Assembly: GCF_002022505.1 (NCBI RefSeq) | Contig: NZ_CP019781.1 | Coordinates: forward strand, 1,313,501 to 1,377,500 | Origin: Bartonella sp. WD16.2 | Lineage (GTDB): Bacteria > Pseudomonadota > Alphaproteobacteria > Rhizobiales > Rhizobiaceae | Direction of reading: 5' to 3' | Length of the DNA stretch: 64,000 nucleotides | Shown: positions 19,697-29,880 of the stretch, piece by piece | Layout: each line of letters starts with the position of its first letter | How positions within the stretch are numbered: position 1 is the first letter of the stretch | Made by a program: the position numbers and the translations under genes | The notes under the pieces: model-generated | Told to the model about the DNA's origin: nothing | Seen by the model: only the letters and a program-made list of their open reading frames with translations | Databases searched by the model: none

Positions 19697-20110
19697 TCAT
19701 TTCAGTAAATCAATTGTCTGCGAAACCAAATCGCGTACCTGGCGGACAACTTGTAAATTCGCTTCATAAGAGCGATTTGCTTCACGCATATCTGCCATCT
19801 CTACAATAGAATTGACATTAGGATATTTCACATAACCATTACTATCAGCAGCCAAATGCCCTGGTTCGTAACGCATAATAAAAGGCGCTTTATCATGACC
19901 AATATGTGTCACCTGAACACCCTGCGCATTACTGTGAGGATTAAGAGCAGCTTCAAAACTGATAGTCTTGCGTCGATAAGGTGCTGCACCTGGAAATTGC
20001 CCCGTTGAATTGGCATTAGCTAAATTTTCAGCAATAATACGCAAACGCATTGACTGTGCACTTAAACCTGTTGTAGCAACTTGCTCTGCCGCGATTAGTC
20101 TATCAGCCAT
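19697..20110 (-). CDS. flgC: Proximal rod protein FlgC
   Basis: 137 aa. It has the N-terminal GLSAQSMRLRIIAENLANAN rod motif and the C-terminal EMADMREANRSYEANLQVVR helix. The spacing to flgB is only two bases, and the order flgB-flgC-fliE is standard. Confidence 0.97.
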   Translation of the reverse strand: MADRLIAAEQVATTGLSAQSMRLRIIAENLANANSTGQFPGAAPYRRKTISFEAALNPHSNAQGVQVTHIGHDKAPFIMRYEPGHLAADSNGYVKYPNVNSIVEMADMREANRSYEANLQVVRQVRDLVSQTIDLLK

Positions 20111-20112
20111 AA

Positions 20113-20499
20113 TTAAGATCCTCCTTTAACCGTCACCATCATCATACGATGAAAAGCCTTAACAATGGCAGTGTTGAGAGACATCTCACGATTAACCTCC
20201 CCGCCTTTACGCATTTCCTCTTCTAAATCAACATTATTTCCAGAATGCGTAATTTCCATCACATTTTCAGAACGAATAGCTTGGGCTTCCATACCACTGT
20301 CCGTTAAATCAATATGACGAGCGTTGGTAACAGCCATGGAAATCGTTTGGTTTTGCAAAACAGTCGGAAAATCTTGCACATCACGGGCTTTGTACCCTGG
20401 TGTATTAGCATTAGCCACATTACTAGCGATCGCCTTCTGGCGCACAGTTAACCAATCTGCTTGTTTATTGGCAATATCAAAAAGATTGACTGAATCCAT
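20113..20499 (-). CDS. flgB: Proximal rod protein FlgB
   Basis: 128 aa, the first gene of the rod/ring operon running to fliP. FlgB motifs include ASNVANANTPGYKARDV and a C-terminal EVNREMSLNTAIVKAFHRM helix. A GCACAAG-type motif lies about 45 bases upstream. Confidence 0.96.
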   Translation of the reverse strand: MDSVNLFDIANKQADWLTVRQKAIASNVANANTPGYKARDVQDFPTVLQNQTISMAVTNARHIDLTDSGMEAQAIRSENVMEITHSGNNVDLEEEMRKGGEVNREMSLNTAIVKAFHRMMMVTVKGGS

Positions 20500-20840
20500 A
20501 ACTTTATAACCTTTAATCCTTGGAAAGATGATAAAAAAACAATCTTGTGCGAGCCTTGTCTGTATGTTTTTTAAAGTAAAATAAAATAAAAATATCGATT
20601 TATATTTATTCTTTTAAAGAATAATAATCTAAAAAATAAATAAATATAAAATATATAATATATAAATTTTATATAAATCTTGCCATTTACAAGTCATAAA
20701 ATCAAGACATTGGTTTTTACTGAAAAATTGTCTCTCTAGTTTCATAAACTAAAAACCATCTCTCCCTTTATAGATACTAAGTATCGCTTCTATAAATAAA
20801 ATAACCTCTTAAGAAAATGTTCTTTGACTTTCATAGGCAA
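20500..20840 (-). promoter_or_regulatory. flgB upstream region
   Basis: About 340 AT-rich bases between flgB and the end of fliI. It contains the CGCACAAG motif (minus strand, about 20543-20553) also found before fliF. No other gene is supported. Confidence 0.45.
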
Positions 20841-22385
20841 TTATTGATTTTTCAATAACCTTGCCAATTCATCGTAAGGATCATTAACAAGCGGCATATC
20901 AGGGCTTTGTTTCATAGCAGCATAAACAGATGGCACTAAAAAGACCGCTTGATCAAGGATATGATCTGTTCCCGCACGATAAGCACCCATTGCACGCAAA
21001 TCACGCGTTTCTTCGTATCTGAAAATCATTTCCTTCAAATTTTGAACCAATATGCGTTGTTCATCTGTCCAACTATGAGGCGCCAAACGTGAAATAGAAG
21101 CCGGAATATCAACGGCAGGAAATCTTCCTTGGGCAGCAATAGCACGATCAAGCACAATATGACCATCCAAAATCCCACGAATTGCATCAGAAATAGGATC
21201 ATTATGATCATCGCCATCAACTAATACTGCATAAACACCCGTAATAGACCCTTTGCCTTCTCTACCAGGACCTGCTCGTTCTAATAAACGAGGCAATTCA
21301 CTAAAAATCCGGGGGGGAAAACCACGTGAAACAGGAGGTTCATGAGCAGAAATAGCAATTTCACGCATCGCCAATGCATAACGTGTGATCGAATCAACCA
21401 CCAGTAAAACATTGTCACCTAAAGAAGAAAAATATTCAGCAATTGTTGTGGCCATGATTGGAGCTAAACGCCGCATCATTGGGCTTTCATCACCTGTTGC
21501 AATCACCGCAACCACCTTGTCTAATTTGTTGTGTAATGTATCATCAAGCATATCACGCACTTCACGACCACGTTCACCTGTAAGTGCCAAAACAACTGTA
21601 TCAAAATGATTAGCTTGCATCATCATCGACAAAAGGGTTGATTTTCCAACCCCAGAGCCAGCAAAAATTCCAATACGCTGACCAAAGCAAAGAGGTGTGA
21701 AAATATCAATCACTTTAACGCCTGTGCGTAACCCCTTCTTCACACGTGCACGTTTGAGTGCTGGCGGCACACCACCCTCAACCGCCATCTTGCACGGGCC
21801 AGAAAGCAATGCCCCTTTACCATCGATAGCCTCCCCCAAAGCATTAACAACACGACCACACCAAGAACGATCTGGCGCTACAAAAAGTGGACCTTGCGGA
21901 AAAACAGAAGCCATAAGAACAGGAACAACGGTTTCATCATAAGGTTTAATCAAAACGTTTTCTTCATTAACACGAATGATTTCACCCCGCACCGCCTGCC
22001 CATCACAATCAATACACACTGTATCCCCAAGCAACACAGATTGTGATAAACCACGTGCAACCAATGTACCACGCGCCACATCACTTATAACACCCCCCTG
22101 ATTAACCAAACGAGAGGAAGGGTCATCTTTATGTGTTACAAAAGAAAGCAATCGGCTCAAAGCTGTAGGTGGAGTATCTGCCTGTTTTTCCCCAACAGAT
22201 GAAACAGCACCCTCTACATTCGTAGGATCTGTACCTTTAAGCTCTACATTCATAAGCTCTGCGTCTTTAAGATCTGCACTCTCAGGATCTGCATCTGCAA
22301 GAGAAGTCTTTGTATCCGAAGAAACCATTGGTGTAGTATCTGTTAAAACATCTGTTGGTGCAGAATCATTTTCGCTTTTTTGCAT
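20841..22385 (-). CDS. fliI: Flagellum-specific export ATPase FliI
   Basis: 514 aa. Walker A GSGVGKST lies at about residues 243-250, and Walker B (NVLLVVDSITRYA) and the DGHIVLDRAIAAQGRFPAVD region are intact. FliI is the hexameric ATPase powering substrate delivery to the export gate. The first ~75 residues are an unusual low-complexity extension containing imperfect DADPESADLK/DAELMNVELK repeats, reflected as short repeats in the DNA near 22200-22290; the conserved fold starts near residue 75. Length beyond the usual ~450 comes from that extension. Confidence 0.96.
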   Translation of the reverse strand: MQKSENDSAPTDVLTDTTPMVSSDTKTSLADADPESADLKDAELMNVELKGTDPTNVEGAVSSVGEKQADTPPTALSRLLSFVTHKDDPSSRLVNQGGVISDVARGTLVARGLSQSVLLGDTVCIDCDGQAVRGEIIRVNEENVLIKPYDETVVPVLMASVFPQGPLFVAPDRSWCGRVVNALGEAIDGKGALLSGPCKMAVEGGVPPALKRARVKKGLRTGVKVIDIFTPLCFGQRIGIFAGSGVGKSTLLSMMMQANHFDTVVLALTGERGREVRDMLDDTLHNKLDKVVAVIATGDESPMMRRLAPIMATTIAEYFSSLGDNVLLVVDSITRYALAMREIAISAHEPPVSRGFPPRIFSELPRLLERAGPGREGKGSITGVYAVLVDGDDHNDPISDAIRGILDGHIVLDRAIAAQGRFPAVDIPASISRLAPHSWTDEQRILVQNLKEMIFRYEETRDLRAMGAYRAGTDHILDQAVFLVPSVYAAMKQSPDMPLVNDPYDELARLLKNQ

Positions 22386-22427
22386 TGCATAATATACTCT
22401 TTAAAAAAGACTTGTGTAATCAATCAC

Positions 22428-23162
22428 TTAAGACTTTCCACCAAGAATTTGAATAGATTTAGAACGCATTTCTTCCTGTTGACGCAACATTGCCTCAACC
22501 CGTTCAAAAGCACGGCTTACTTCAATAAGGCGCGTCATCTCGGCTACACCATTTACATTAGAACTTTCAACATAACCTTGTATAACTTTATCACCAATTC
22601 CCCCATCTGACGGCATAGCAGGTCTATCAGGAATAACAGAAGAATTAGGACCATAGCGCAATTGAGTCCCTCTCTGAAATTGAAACAGACCAATTTTTCC
22701 AACCAGAACATCCTTTTGATAAATGCTCCCATCTGCTGAAATACGAGGAGTGCCCCCTGCAGGATTAAGCTGGATTGGCGCCCCCCCATCATCTAAAAAA
22801 GGTAATCCTGTTACCGAAACCAAACCACCTTCTGGTGTCATAATCATTCTACCATCGCGGGTATAAACCGGCCCAAAAGAAGCTTGCATAGAAAAATATG
22901 AATCACCCCCTACAGCAACATCAAGAGCATTACCGGTTTTCACTAAAGCACCTCGATCTGTTGAAATATATCCCTTACCAGCGCTTGTAAAAACAACCTG
23001 GTCTCCTTGTTCGCGTGCAACAGGAGATACCAATGTGTCAAACTTCATACCCCCAGCGCGAAAACCTGGTGTATTAACATTTGCCATGTTCTGCGCAATC
23101 GTTTCCATCCGGCGCGCCAAACTGATTTGACCCGACACTCCCACATAAATCGGATTTTGCAT
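22428..23162 (-). CDS. flgF: Proximal rod protein FlgF
   Basis: 244 aa. The N-terminal LARRMETIAQNMANVNTPGF rod motif and C-terminal ESSNVNGVAEMTRLIEVSRA region identify FlgF. It is upstream of fliI by about 40 bases on the same strand, as in rhizobia. Confidence 0.95.
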   Translation of the reverse strand: MQNPIYVGVSGQISLARRMETIAQNMANVNTPGFRAGGMKFDTLVSPVAREQGDQVVFTSAGKGYISTDRGALVKTGNALDVAVGGDSYFSMQASFGPVYTRDGRMIMTPEGGLVSVTGLPFLDDGGAPIQLNPAGGTPRISADGSIYQKDVLVGKIGLFQFQRGTQLRYGPNSSVIPDRPAMPSDGGIGDKVIQGYVESSNVNGVAEMTRLIEVSRAFERVEAMLRQQEEMRSKSIQILGGKS

Positions 23163-23201
23163 AAATCTGCCTCTTTATTCTTATACTATGAATGATACTC
23201 T

Positions 23202-24002
23202 TTAAGCACTACCCCGCTTAAGAGATTGTAAAGCCACCATTGTCTCAGGAGAAAACGCTAATCCGCTTCCTGAATTTGAATTTTGCAAAAGTGTGAGAGC
23301 AGGGTTTGTATCTGTTCGATTTTGTGCGTCATACATAGCAGAAAAACGTGCAATAAACTGCTCTAATTTCCTTGGGTCTTCTAAATCTTCAAGGGACATG
23401 CGTGATTCTAACAAAGATTTTTGCGCTTCAATTTTTGATGAATGCACACTTTCTGGAATATTCAAAGCCGTAAAAACCACCGCTGATAAAGCTTTATCGC
23501 CAAGAATTTGATAAGCCCAATTTTTTTCCGAAAGAAGACCACTTTTTGTCATTTCCCCAATAGTACGGGTAAAATACAAAGCTAAACGTGTTCCTTCATT
23601 TTCTTCGCCAACTTTTACTTCTAAAGTTTGCTGCATATATTTATTTACAGTGCCTGTTTTTGCACTCTCTCTTTGAGTGGTTTCTTCACCATAAACAGCA
23701 AAATTAAAGGCTGCTGCAAATTGCTGATAACGCCTATCTGTCAATTGAGAAGCATAATTAGGGTCTGAAAGAACTTTACGCATCATACCTTTTGCATAAA
23801 TCATATCTTCCAAGCCATAAGCCTTCATAGCATAGCGATAGATCCGATCATCTGCCAAAAAATCATCAACTGATTTTATACCTATAATATGACTTACGTA
23901 ATAGTCTGTCTCGCGCTTAACCTGAGGCTCATTAAAAAGCTGATTAGACGTTTGTTTTATATTATCGATTGTACTTCTATAACTTATATATGTGCTAATC
24001 AT
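23202..24002 (-). CDS. DUF1217 flagellar-locus protein
   Basis: 266 aa, soluble and helical. The pattern of TDYYVSHIIGIKSVDDFLAD, YRYAMKAYGLEDM and LTDRRYQQFAAAFNF repeats is that of DUF1217 proteins encoded near flgF in rhizobia. The exact role is unknown; flagellar linkage rests on conserved neighbourhood. It is divergent from motA across a 276-base region. Confidence 0.75.
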   Translation of the reverse strand: MISTYISYRSTIDNIKQTSNQLFNEPQVKRETDYYVSHIIGIKSVDDFLADDRIYRYAMKAYGLEDMIYAKGMMRKVLSDPNYASQLTDRRYQQFAAAFNFAVYGEETTQRESAKTGTVNKYMQQTLEVKVGEENEGTRLALYFTRTIGEMTKSGLLSEKNWAYQILGDKALSAVVFTALNIPESVHSSKIEAQKSLLESRMSLEDLEDPRKLEQFIARFSAMYDAQNRTDTNPALTLLQNSNSGSGLAFSPETMVALQSLKRGSA

Positions 24003-24036
24003 AGCAAACCTCTCTCTAGACAGACTTTTTTAAAGT

Positions 24037-24240
24037 ATAAAACTTGTCCGAAACTGATGATAAAACTGCTTCTTATTACAACAATATTTTATTATGACAG
24101 TATTTTCAATGTAACTTTGTAATATACTTAAAATTTTTTCATAAATTCTTGTGGCATTCTAGCACTTTTTTATAACATGACATAAAATTATACACAATTC
24201 ATCGTAAAAAATTGGTAAGCTTTGCACAAGCATAAGCATT
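24037..24240. promoter_or_regulatory. Divergent DUF1217/motA regulatory region
   Basis: Two GCACAAG-like motifs face in opposite directions: 24037-24053 in the minus direction (TTTCGGACAAGTTTTAT) and 24213-24240 in the plus direction (CTTTGCACAAGCATAAG). Each is upstream of the gene it points to, supporting a shared flagellar promoter element. Confidence 0.4.
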
Positions 24241-24278
24241 TATCTTTCACCAAAACTAAAAAATAGGAGACCACGGCA

Positions 24279-25154
24279 TTGGGTGTCATTATAGGATTAG
24301 TACTTACTTTAGGATGCATAATTGGCGGCTACATGGCCATGGGCGGGCATCTTAACGTTTTAATACAGCCATGGGAATTTGTTATTATTTTGGGTTCAGC
24401 CATTGGTACTTTCATCATCTCTAACCCTTTTAATGTGATTAAAGATACCGTGAAAGCAACATTGGAAGCGACAACAGATGCTGTTCCCAAACAAAAAGAT
24501 TTTTTAGCAACCTTAGGTTTGCTCTATGTTCTTATGCGGGAAATGCGCTCAAAGTCACGCTCTGAAATGGAAGGTCATGTTGACAACCCCAAAGAATCTG
24601 TACTCTTCCAGCAATATCCTTTGGTTTTAAAAGATGATTCTCTAACCAACTTTATTTGTGACTATTGTCGTCTTATCATCATGGGAAACGCTCGTCCTTT
24701 TGAGATTGAAGCCTTAATGGATGAAGAAATTCACACAATCGCAAAAGATTCTGAAAAATCCTCTCACGCCCTGCAAAACATGGCTGACGCTCTACCGGCG
24801 CTTGGTATTGTCGCAGCTGTTTTGGGTGTGATTAAAGCCATGGGTGCTATTAGTGAACCACCAGAAGTGTTAGGGCACTTAATTGGAGCAGCTCTTGTTG
24901 GAACATTTGCAGGTATTTTCTTTTCCTATAGTGTCTTTGGGCCTATCGCCACAAAAATTAAAACAGTGCGCCATAAAAAAACGCGTATTTATATTGTCGT
25001 GAAACAAACACTGTTGGCTTATATGAATGGTGCAATACCACAAATTGCACTAGAATACGGACGCAAAACCATTTCAGCAAAAGATCGTCCAACAATCGAT
25101 GTTGTAGAGCAACACACAATCGTTGGTCCAGGTGCTGACAAAGAGGCCGCTTGA
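24279..25154 (+). CDS. motA: Flagellar motor stator protein MotA
   Basis: 291 aa, proton channel partner of MotB. It has four membrane segments, the [18 protein letters not shown] start and the conserved [20 protein letters not shown] region between segments 3 and 4. The start is a TTG at 24279. It is chosen because AGGAGA (24265-24270) lies eight bases upstream and because the family alignment begins exactly there. The gene heads the plus-strand motA-fliM-fliN-fliG-flhB unit, with its stop two bases before the fliM ATG. Confidence 0.96.
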   Translation: MGVIIGLVLTLGCIIGGYMAMGGHLNVLIQPWEFVIILGSAIGTFIISNPFNVIKDTVKATLEATTDAVPKQKDFLATLGLLYVLMREMRSKSRSEMEGHVDNPKESVLFQQYPLVLKDDSLTNFICDYCRLIIMGNARPFEIEALMDEEIHTIAKDSEKSSHALQNMADALPALGIVAAVLGVIKAMGAISEPPEVLGHLIGAALVGTFAGIFFSYSVFGPIATKIKTVRHKKTRIYIVVKQTLLAYMNGAIPQIALEYGRKTISAKDRPTIDVVEQHTIVGPGADKEAA

Positions 25155-25156
25155 AC

Positions 25157-26137
25157 ATGACTGAACAAACCGAACAGACTGAGCAAACTGAGCAGACTGA
25201 ACACAATATCAATGAAGAGAAAAAGCAAGATGTGTTAGCCCAACACATTTTGCGTGCGGCTGGTTTGTCAAGTGATGATCTTATGTCATTTCAATATGTG
25301 TTTCGTGATGCAGCAAGTAGTCTTTGTACACAGTTAGGTCATTATACATCCTTAAAATTTGCTATCGATGTACAATCGCTTGATACACTTAAAAGTGATA
25401 AGATTACTCAAACAATCGGAACAGATACATTATTAATTTATTTTAGCTCCAGTCTTTGGGGAGATGATGTTATTTTTGTTCTTGATACAGCCCTGGTTGA
25501 TCTTATAACAGAAGCGTTTTTTGGTGCAGTAGAGCCAAAGCTTATAAGCCGTAATGGACGCTCCTTCAGCCCAACAGAATACAAAATAAGTGAATATTTT
25601 GGAAAATTGCTGGCTAATACAATGGATGGAATATTTGGTACAGGTAATAGATCTCTTTTACTTTTTAAGCAAATACTCAAAGCGCAAGAATTTAATTTAG
25701 AAACCTTTCATCAGTCGCAGATGTTTTCCTGCACTCTTATGGTCAAATGTAATAAAATAGAAGCAAATGTGAATATCTTAATGCCGCGCAGTTGTCATCG
25801 CCCTATTCAAGAAGCTGTTACACGGGCCTTACGCGCACCTGCAAAACACACAGATCCGCTTTGGGCTAAGCGTTTAAAACAAGAAGTGAGTCGAACACAC
25901 GTATTTATTGAAGCTTTTATTCAACAAGGATCAATGACCTTAAATGAATTATCAAAACTTCAAGTAGGGCAAGTTTTGCCCCTTCCTGCCAATGCTGTTA
26001 AACAGATAAAATTACGCAGTAGTAAAAAATCTCTTTATAAATGCTCCCTTGGTAAAATGGGAACAAATTTTTCCATCCGGGTTACTGATCCTATTGACGA
26101 AGAAAAGGAAATGATTGATGAGCTGGTTCATAGTTAA
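25157..26137 (+). CDS. fliM: C-ring switch protein FliM
   Basis: Middle C-ring protein, 326 aa from the ATG at 25157; a TTG at 25151 overlapping the motA stop is an alternative start. The central CheC-like domain (LVDLITEAFFG, SPTEYKISEYFGKLLANTMD) and the C-terminal SpoA domain (LNELSKLQVGQVLPLPANAV) are present. The N-terminus is a run of Thr-Glu-Gln repeats encoded by nine-base repeats (25160-25203) in place of the usual EIDALL CheY-binding motif. That fits the absence of che genes here. The end overlaps the next gene by 20 bases. Confidence 0.93.
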   Translation: MTEQTEQTEQTEQTEHNINEEKKQDVLAQHILRAAGLSSDDLMSFQYVFRDAASSLCTQLGHYTSLKFAIDVQSLDTLKSDKITQTIGTDTLLIYFSSSLWGDDVIFVLDTALVDLITEAFFGAVEPKLISRNGRSFSPTEYKISEYFGKLLANTMDGIFGTGNRSLLLFKQILKAQEFNLETFHQSQMFSCTLMVKCNKIEANVNILMPRSCHRPIQEAVTRALRAPAKHTDPLWAKRLKQEVSRTHVFIEAFIQQGSMTLNELSKLQVGQVLPLPANAVKQIKLRSSKKSLYKCSLGKMGTNFSIRVTDPIDEEKEMIDELVHS

Positions 26138-26558
26138 TATAGCAAGTGCACTTCTAGCACTGATATCGTTAAGTGTTTTTATTATAAATACACGAAAATT
26201 GACGAAAACAATCCATATGGGTCGAGAATTGGCTAAACAAGTTCAGACCGGAACTGCTTATCTTGATCGAGCACTTTTAATATTGCGTGAAGAACATCAA
26301 GAGTTTCGCGATGAAAACCGTAAAATGGATGCACGTATCATCGAATCAACACGTATTCGGCGCAACATTGATCGCTCGGTCGCTCATATGGAAAATATCC
26401 GCAATCAACTGCAAAGCGATCTTGACCATTTTCGCGCCACTTTAACTGCCAAAACTTATGGACCGACTACAATGGGATCTGGTACACAACGTACCCATAG
26501 ACAATCACCCATTGTTCCCAAAAACTTTCCGGTTTTTGTGCAGCGTAAAATGCACTAA
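26118..26558 (+). CDS. Small membrane protein of the flagellar operon (DUF6468-like)
   Basis: About 146 aa from the ATG at 26118 (a TTG at 26115 is also possible), overlapping the 3' end of fliM. One N-terminal membrane segment (about residues 2-20) is followed by a cytoplasmic coiled coil rich in Arg and Glu (LREEHQEFRDENRKMDARII and following). I recall an uncharacterised DUF6468 family with this layout in alphaproteobacterial flagellar loci; the match is by memory of the pattern. It lies between fliM and fliN, so it may act at the C-ring or stator interface (inference). Confidence 0.7.
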   Translation: MSWFIVNIASALLALISLSVFIINTRKLTKTIHMGRELAKQVQTGTAYLDRALLILREEHQEFRDENRKMDARIIESTRIRRNIDRSVAHMENIRNQLQSDLDHFRATLTAKTYGPTTMGSGTQRTHRQSPIVPKNFPVFVQRKMH

Positions 26559-26659
26559 GATCTCTGAATAATACAATACAATTTTTTAAAGTAGCAAATC
26601 TCAAAACCTTTATAAACAAATAGAGTATAAGGCAAAAAACAAAGAATACGGGTGACAAA

Positions 26660-27157
26660 ATGACAAATGATACAAATTCTCCTGGGGGGGCTAAAGGAAT
26701 CAATCCAGCAACACCGCCTCGTCCTACAGCGCCACCTCGTCCTACAGGAGCAAAACCTGGTATGCCAGGTAATGCTGGAACAACTGCACAGCAACCAGGA
26801 GCTGGCACTCCCGGTGCAACATCAAGCAGTGGCCCTGCTTTTAGTGCATCAGCAGGAAAAACCGTTGGAAGCGTGGGTACTACAAATGCACAAAGAAGTA
26901 CAAATGAAACACACAGCAATCCAGAACTCATTATGAGTATCCCAGTTGAAGTTCAAATTGTCTTAGGCTCAACCACCATGCTAGTAGCAAACCTAATGGA
27001 TTTAGGCCGTGGTTCAGTAATTACGCTTGATAAGCAGATTGGAGACCCTATTGATATTGTCGTCAATGGTCGTATTATTGCACGTGGTGAGGTTATTGTT
27101 CTAGAAGACGATCCTTCCCGTTTTGGGGTGAGCCTTACCGAAGTCATGAGTAAATAA
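26660..27157 (+). CDS. fliN: C-ring switch protein FliN
   Basis: 165 aa. The C-terminal ~80 residues are a SpoA/FliN domain: SIPVEVQIVLGSTTMLVANL, LGRGSVITLDK, then ARGEVIVLEDDPSRFGVSL. The first ~85 residues form a Pro/Gly/Ala-rich disordered extension containing a repeated RPTAPPRPTG block. Long flexible N-termini occur in rhizobial FliN. It lies between the small membrane gene and fliG. Confidence 0.95.
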   Translation: MTNDTNSPGGAKGINPATPPRPTAPPRPTGAKPGMPGNAGTTAQQPGAGTPGATSSSGPAFSASAGKTVGSVGTTNAQRSTNETHSNPELIMSIPVEVQIVLGSTTMLVANLMDLGRGSVITLDKQIGDPIDIVVNGRIIARGEVIVLEDDPSRFGVSLTEVMSK

Positions 27158-27185
27158 ATCAACTTGCAAAATGTGAAAAATAAAT

Positions 27186-28280
27186 ATGACGCAGGCAACG
27201 AAAGAAAAAACAACAGAAGCAATAAGTATTGTATCAGAAGACGAATTGGAAAATACGTTACCTGATACACACGTGTCTTCTACACTCATTGATACACTTT
27301 CTGGGCAACAAAAAGTTGCAGCACTCCTTGTTGCTTTGGGAAAACCTGCTGCGGCGCGTCTTTTAAAACATTTTACTCCAGATGATTTACGCCGTCTGAG
27401 TGGGCAAGCCCATACTTTACCCAATATCTCTCTTGCTGACTTTGAAATTCTGGTTCGTCAGTTTGAAGATGCCTTTGCTGAAGGAGCTTCTTTTTCTGAA
27501 GCTGGTTCACGTTTCGACAATCTGGTACAAGAAACATTATCAGAAGAGGAAGCTGCTTTAGTTCTTGACCCTTCAAAAGCACCAGCTCCACCTCGCGAAA
27601 GCCTTTGGGAGATCATTGCAAAATTAAACATTGATGTTTTGCAAATGCATTTTTCACAAGAACATCCCCAAGTGGTTAGCTACATTGTTTCACGTCTTCC
27701 TTCTGAAATTGCAGCAAAAATTTTAATGGCGCAGCCTATGGCTGTGCGTGCTGATCTTACCCGTAGAAGATTGCATTTGCGCCCAGTTGCGCCAGAAATA
27801 GACACAGTCCTTGATGAAGCATTGCGTCCTGTTTTCTCACAAGATAATAATGTAGGAGAAAAAGCTCATCATAGCCAAGTAGCTACCATCCTTAACGAGC
27901 TTGATAAAGCAGATGTTGACGAGATGCTTGCAAATCTTAAAGACTTGAGCCCAGAAGATCTAGAAAAAATCAAAGCAAAGCTTTTTGTTTTCGAAGATAT
28001 TCCGCGTTTGACAGAACGAGCACGGCTACTGCTTTTTGATAAAATTACAGCTGATACCGTTATTACAGCTTTGCATGGGGCAGACGATCAGATGAAAGAT
28101 CTTATTTTAAATTCTCTTTCACAGCGCACACGCCGTATAGTGGAAGCAGAACTTTCTTCAGGCAATGATTCCATCCAACAAGAGGCAATTATAAATGCAC
28201 GCCGTAGTATTGCCCAAACAGCAATCAAATTATCAGAACAAGGAACAATTAATCTCTTAGGTGAAGAAGGAACGTCTTAA
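27186..28280 (+). CDS. fliG: C-ring switch protein FliG
   Basis: 364 aa rotor protein that contacts MotA. The LSGQQKVAALLVALGKPAAA N-domain, the middle EHPQVVSYIVSRLPSEIAAK motif (EHPQ) and the C-terminal charged torque helix region (LKDLSPEDLEKIKAKLFVFE) are visible. It is slightly longer than the usual ~340 because of an acidic N-terminal tail. Confidence 0.96.
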   Translation: MTQATKEKTTEAISIVSEDELENTLPDTHVSSTLIDTLSGQQKVAALLVALGKPAAARLLKHFTPDDLRRLSGQAHTLPNISLADFEILVRQFEDAFAEGASFSEAGSRFDNLVQETLSEEEAALVLDPSKAPAPPRESLWEIIAKLNIDVLQMHFSQEHPQVVSYIVSRLPSEIAAKILMAQPMAVRADLTRRRLHLRPVAPEIDTVLDEALRPVFSQDNNVGEKAHHSQVATILNELDKADVDEMLANLKDLSPEDLEKIKAKLFVFEDIPRLTERARLLLFDKITADTVITALHGADDQMKDLILNSLSQRTRRIVEAELSSGNDSIQQEAIINARRSIAQTAIKLSEQGTINLLGEEGTS

Positions 28281-28299
28281 AAAGCGCGCTTAAACCAAC

Positions 28300-29370
28300 A
28301 TGTCAAATGAAAAGCCCGATAAAGAGAGCCAAACAGAAGAACCAACAGAACACAAAATTCATAAAGCAGAAGAAAAAGGAAATCTTCCCTTTTCTCGTGA
28401 GTTGCCTATTTTTTCTTCTCTTTTAAGCTTTAGTGTAATTTCTATTTTTATCGCTTTTCCCGCCATATCACAGCTTTCAAACTTTTTGCTTCAATGGCTT
28501 GAACGCCCAGAATCGTGGCGCATTAACACTGCAGAAGATATTAAACATTTGATTTATTTGGTAGGTGGTAATGTAGGCTTAGCTTTAGCGCCTATTTTAG
28601 TTATTATACCCCTGATTGGTATAAGTGCATCAGCTATACAAAATGTACCACGTATTATTATGGAGCGCATTCGCCCACAATGGTCTCGTGTTTCACTCAG
28701 TCGTGGATTTGAACGCATTTTCAGTAAAGCAGGATTGGTGGAATTTTTAAAATCATTAACAAAACTGATTGGTGTGAGCATAATTGTTTATATTATGTTT
28801 TTCAAAAACAATACAATTTTCATCAATGCATTATTAACAGATGCATCAGCTTTACCCGAATACATTCGTAAAGAACTTGTCGGTCTGTCACTCTCTTTCA
28901 TTGTAGCCGTTGCCGCTATTACAGGATTTGACTTAGCATGGTCACATTTTCACTGGCGTCAAAAATTACGCATGAGCAAACAAGAAATTAAAGAAGAGCA
29001 CAAAAGCCTTGAAGGAAACCCTATGATCAAAGCACGGATGCGTTCCTTAACACGTGATCGCATGCGTCGGAGAATGATTGCCAATGTTCCTACTGCAACT
29101 TTAATTGTGACGAATCCAACCCACTTTTCTGTTGCTTTGCGCTATAAACCACCCCTTGATTATGCACCAGTTGTGGTTGCAAAAGGGCAGGACATTCTGG
29201 CTTTACAAATTCGTGAAATTGCTGTCGAAAATGACATCCCTGTTATTGAAAATGTAGAATTAGCACGCACATTGTACAAACAAGTCGAAGTCGACCAAGT
29301 TATCCCACCTGAATTATATGAAAGTGTTGCTGCTTTAATTCGTTTTATCAACAGCCAGAAAATCCATTAA
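28300..29370 (+). CDS. flhB: Flagellar export protein FlhB
   Basis: 356 aa substrate-specificity switch. It has four membrane segments and then the cytoplasmic domain with the autocleavage motif NPTH (VTNPTHFSVALRY). The acidic start DKESQTEEPTEHKIHKAEEK is typical. It lies 20 bases after fliG. Confidence 0.96.
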   Translation: MSNEKPDKESQTEEPTEHKIHKAEEKGNLPFSRELPIFSSLLSFSVISIFIAFPAISQLSNFLLQWLERPESWRINTAEDIKHLIYLVGGNVGLALAPILVIIPLIGISASAIQNVPRIIMERIRPQWSRVSLSRGFERIFSKAGLVEFLKSLTKLIGVSIIVYIMFFKNNTIFINALLTDASALPEYIRKELVGLSLSFIVAVAAITGFDLAWSHFHWRQKLRMSKQEIKEEHKSLEGNPMIKARMRSLTRDRMRRRMIANVPTATLIVTNPTHFSVALRYKPPLDYAPVVVAKGQDILALQIREIAVENDIPVIENVELARTLYKQVEVDQVIPPELYESVAALIRFINSQKIH

Positions 29371-29454
29371 AAATGAGCATCTACAACTTTTTTCAAAATT
29401 ACGCCAAACTAATATAAACTCTAAAACACCAAAACAATAACACAAAGTCACAAG

Positions 29455-29880
29455 ATGAAAAAAGATTATATAACTGAAATCCGTGAAATGGTTCTGGCAA
29501 AACAAGTAGCGCAATTTATTCCAGAATTGCGATTGATCGATGTAGGTGATTTAATTGCCTGTATACACACAGAGCGTTTTAACCATCTTTCCGAACTTAT
29601 TGAAAGCGCCACGGAATTGCGTTTTTACCCACATACCATGCGTTTTGCCCGTAATGCCAGTTATGAATTAGATTGGAACACTACACCAAAAATCTTGTTT
29701 CATATGGAATTTTCAAATGAAGGTGTACAAGCTTTTTTTCAGCTTATCATGTCATCAGAAGAATTTGGAATTGAATTGGATAAGTGTATTTTTGAAAACC
29801 CTTCCGATGAAGAAACCAATACCAGTCATTTGATGAATGCACTCAATAATGCACGAATACAAAAAAGACTCACCCACTAA
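29455..29880 (+). CDS. Conserved hypothetical protein downstream of flhB
   Basis: 141 aa, soluble, with no signal or membrane segment. I do not recognise a named domain. It contains aromatic-rich segments (ATELRFYPHTMRFARNASYE) and an acidic C-terminal half. It lies 85 bases after flhB on the same strand and is probably the last gene of that unit. A flagellar role is only suggested by position. Confidence 0.7.
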   Translation: MKKDYITEIREMVLAKQVAQFIPELRLIDVGDLIACIHTERFNHLSELIESATELRFYPHTMRFARNASYELDWNTTPKILFHMEFSNEGVQAFFQLIMSSEEFGIELDKCIFENPSDEETNTSHLMNALNNARIQKRLTH

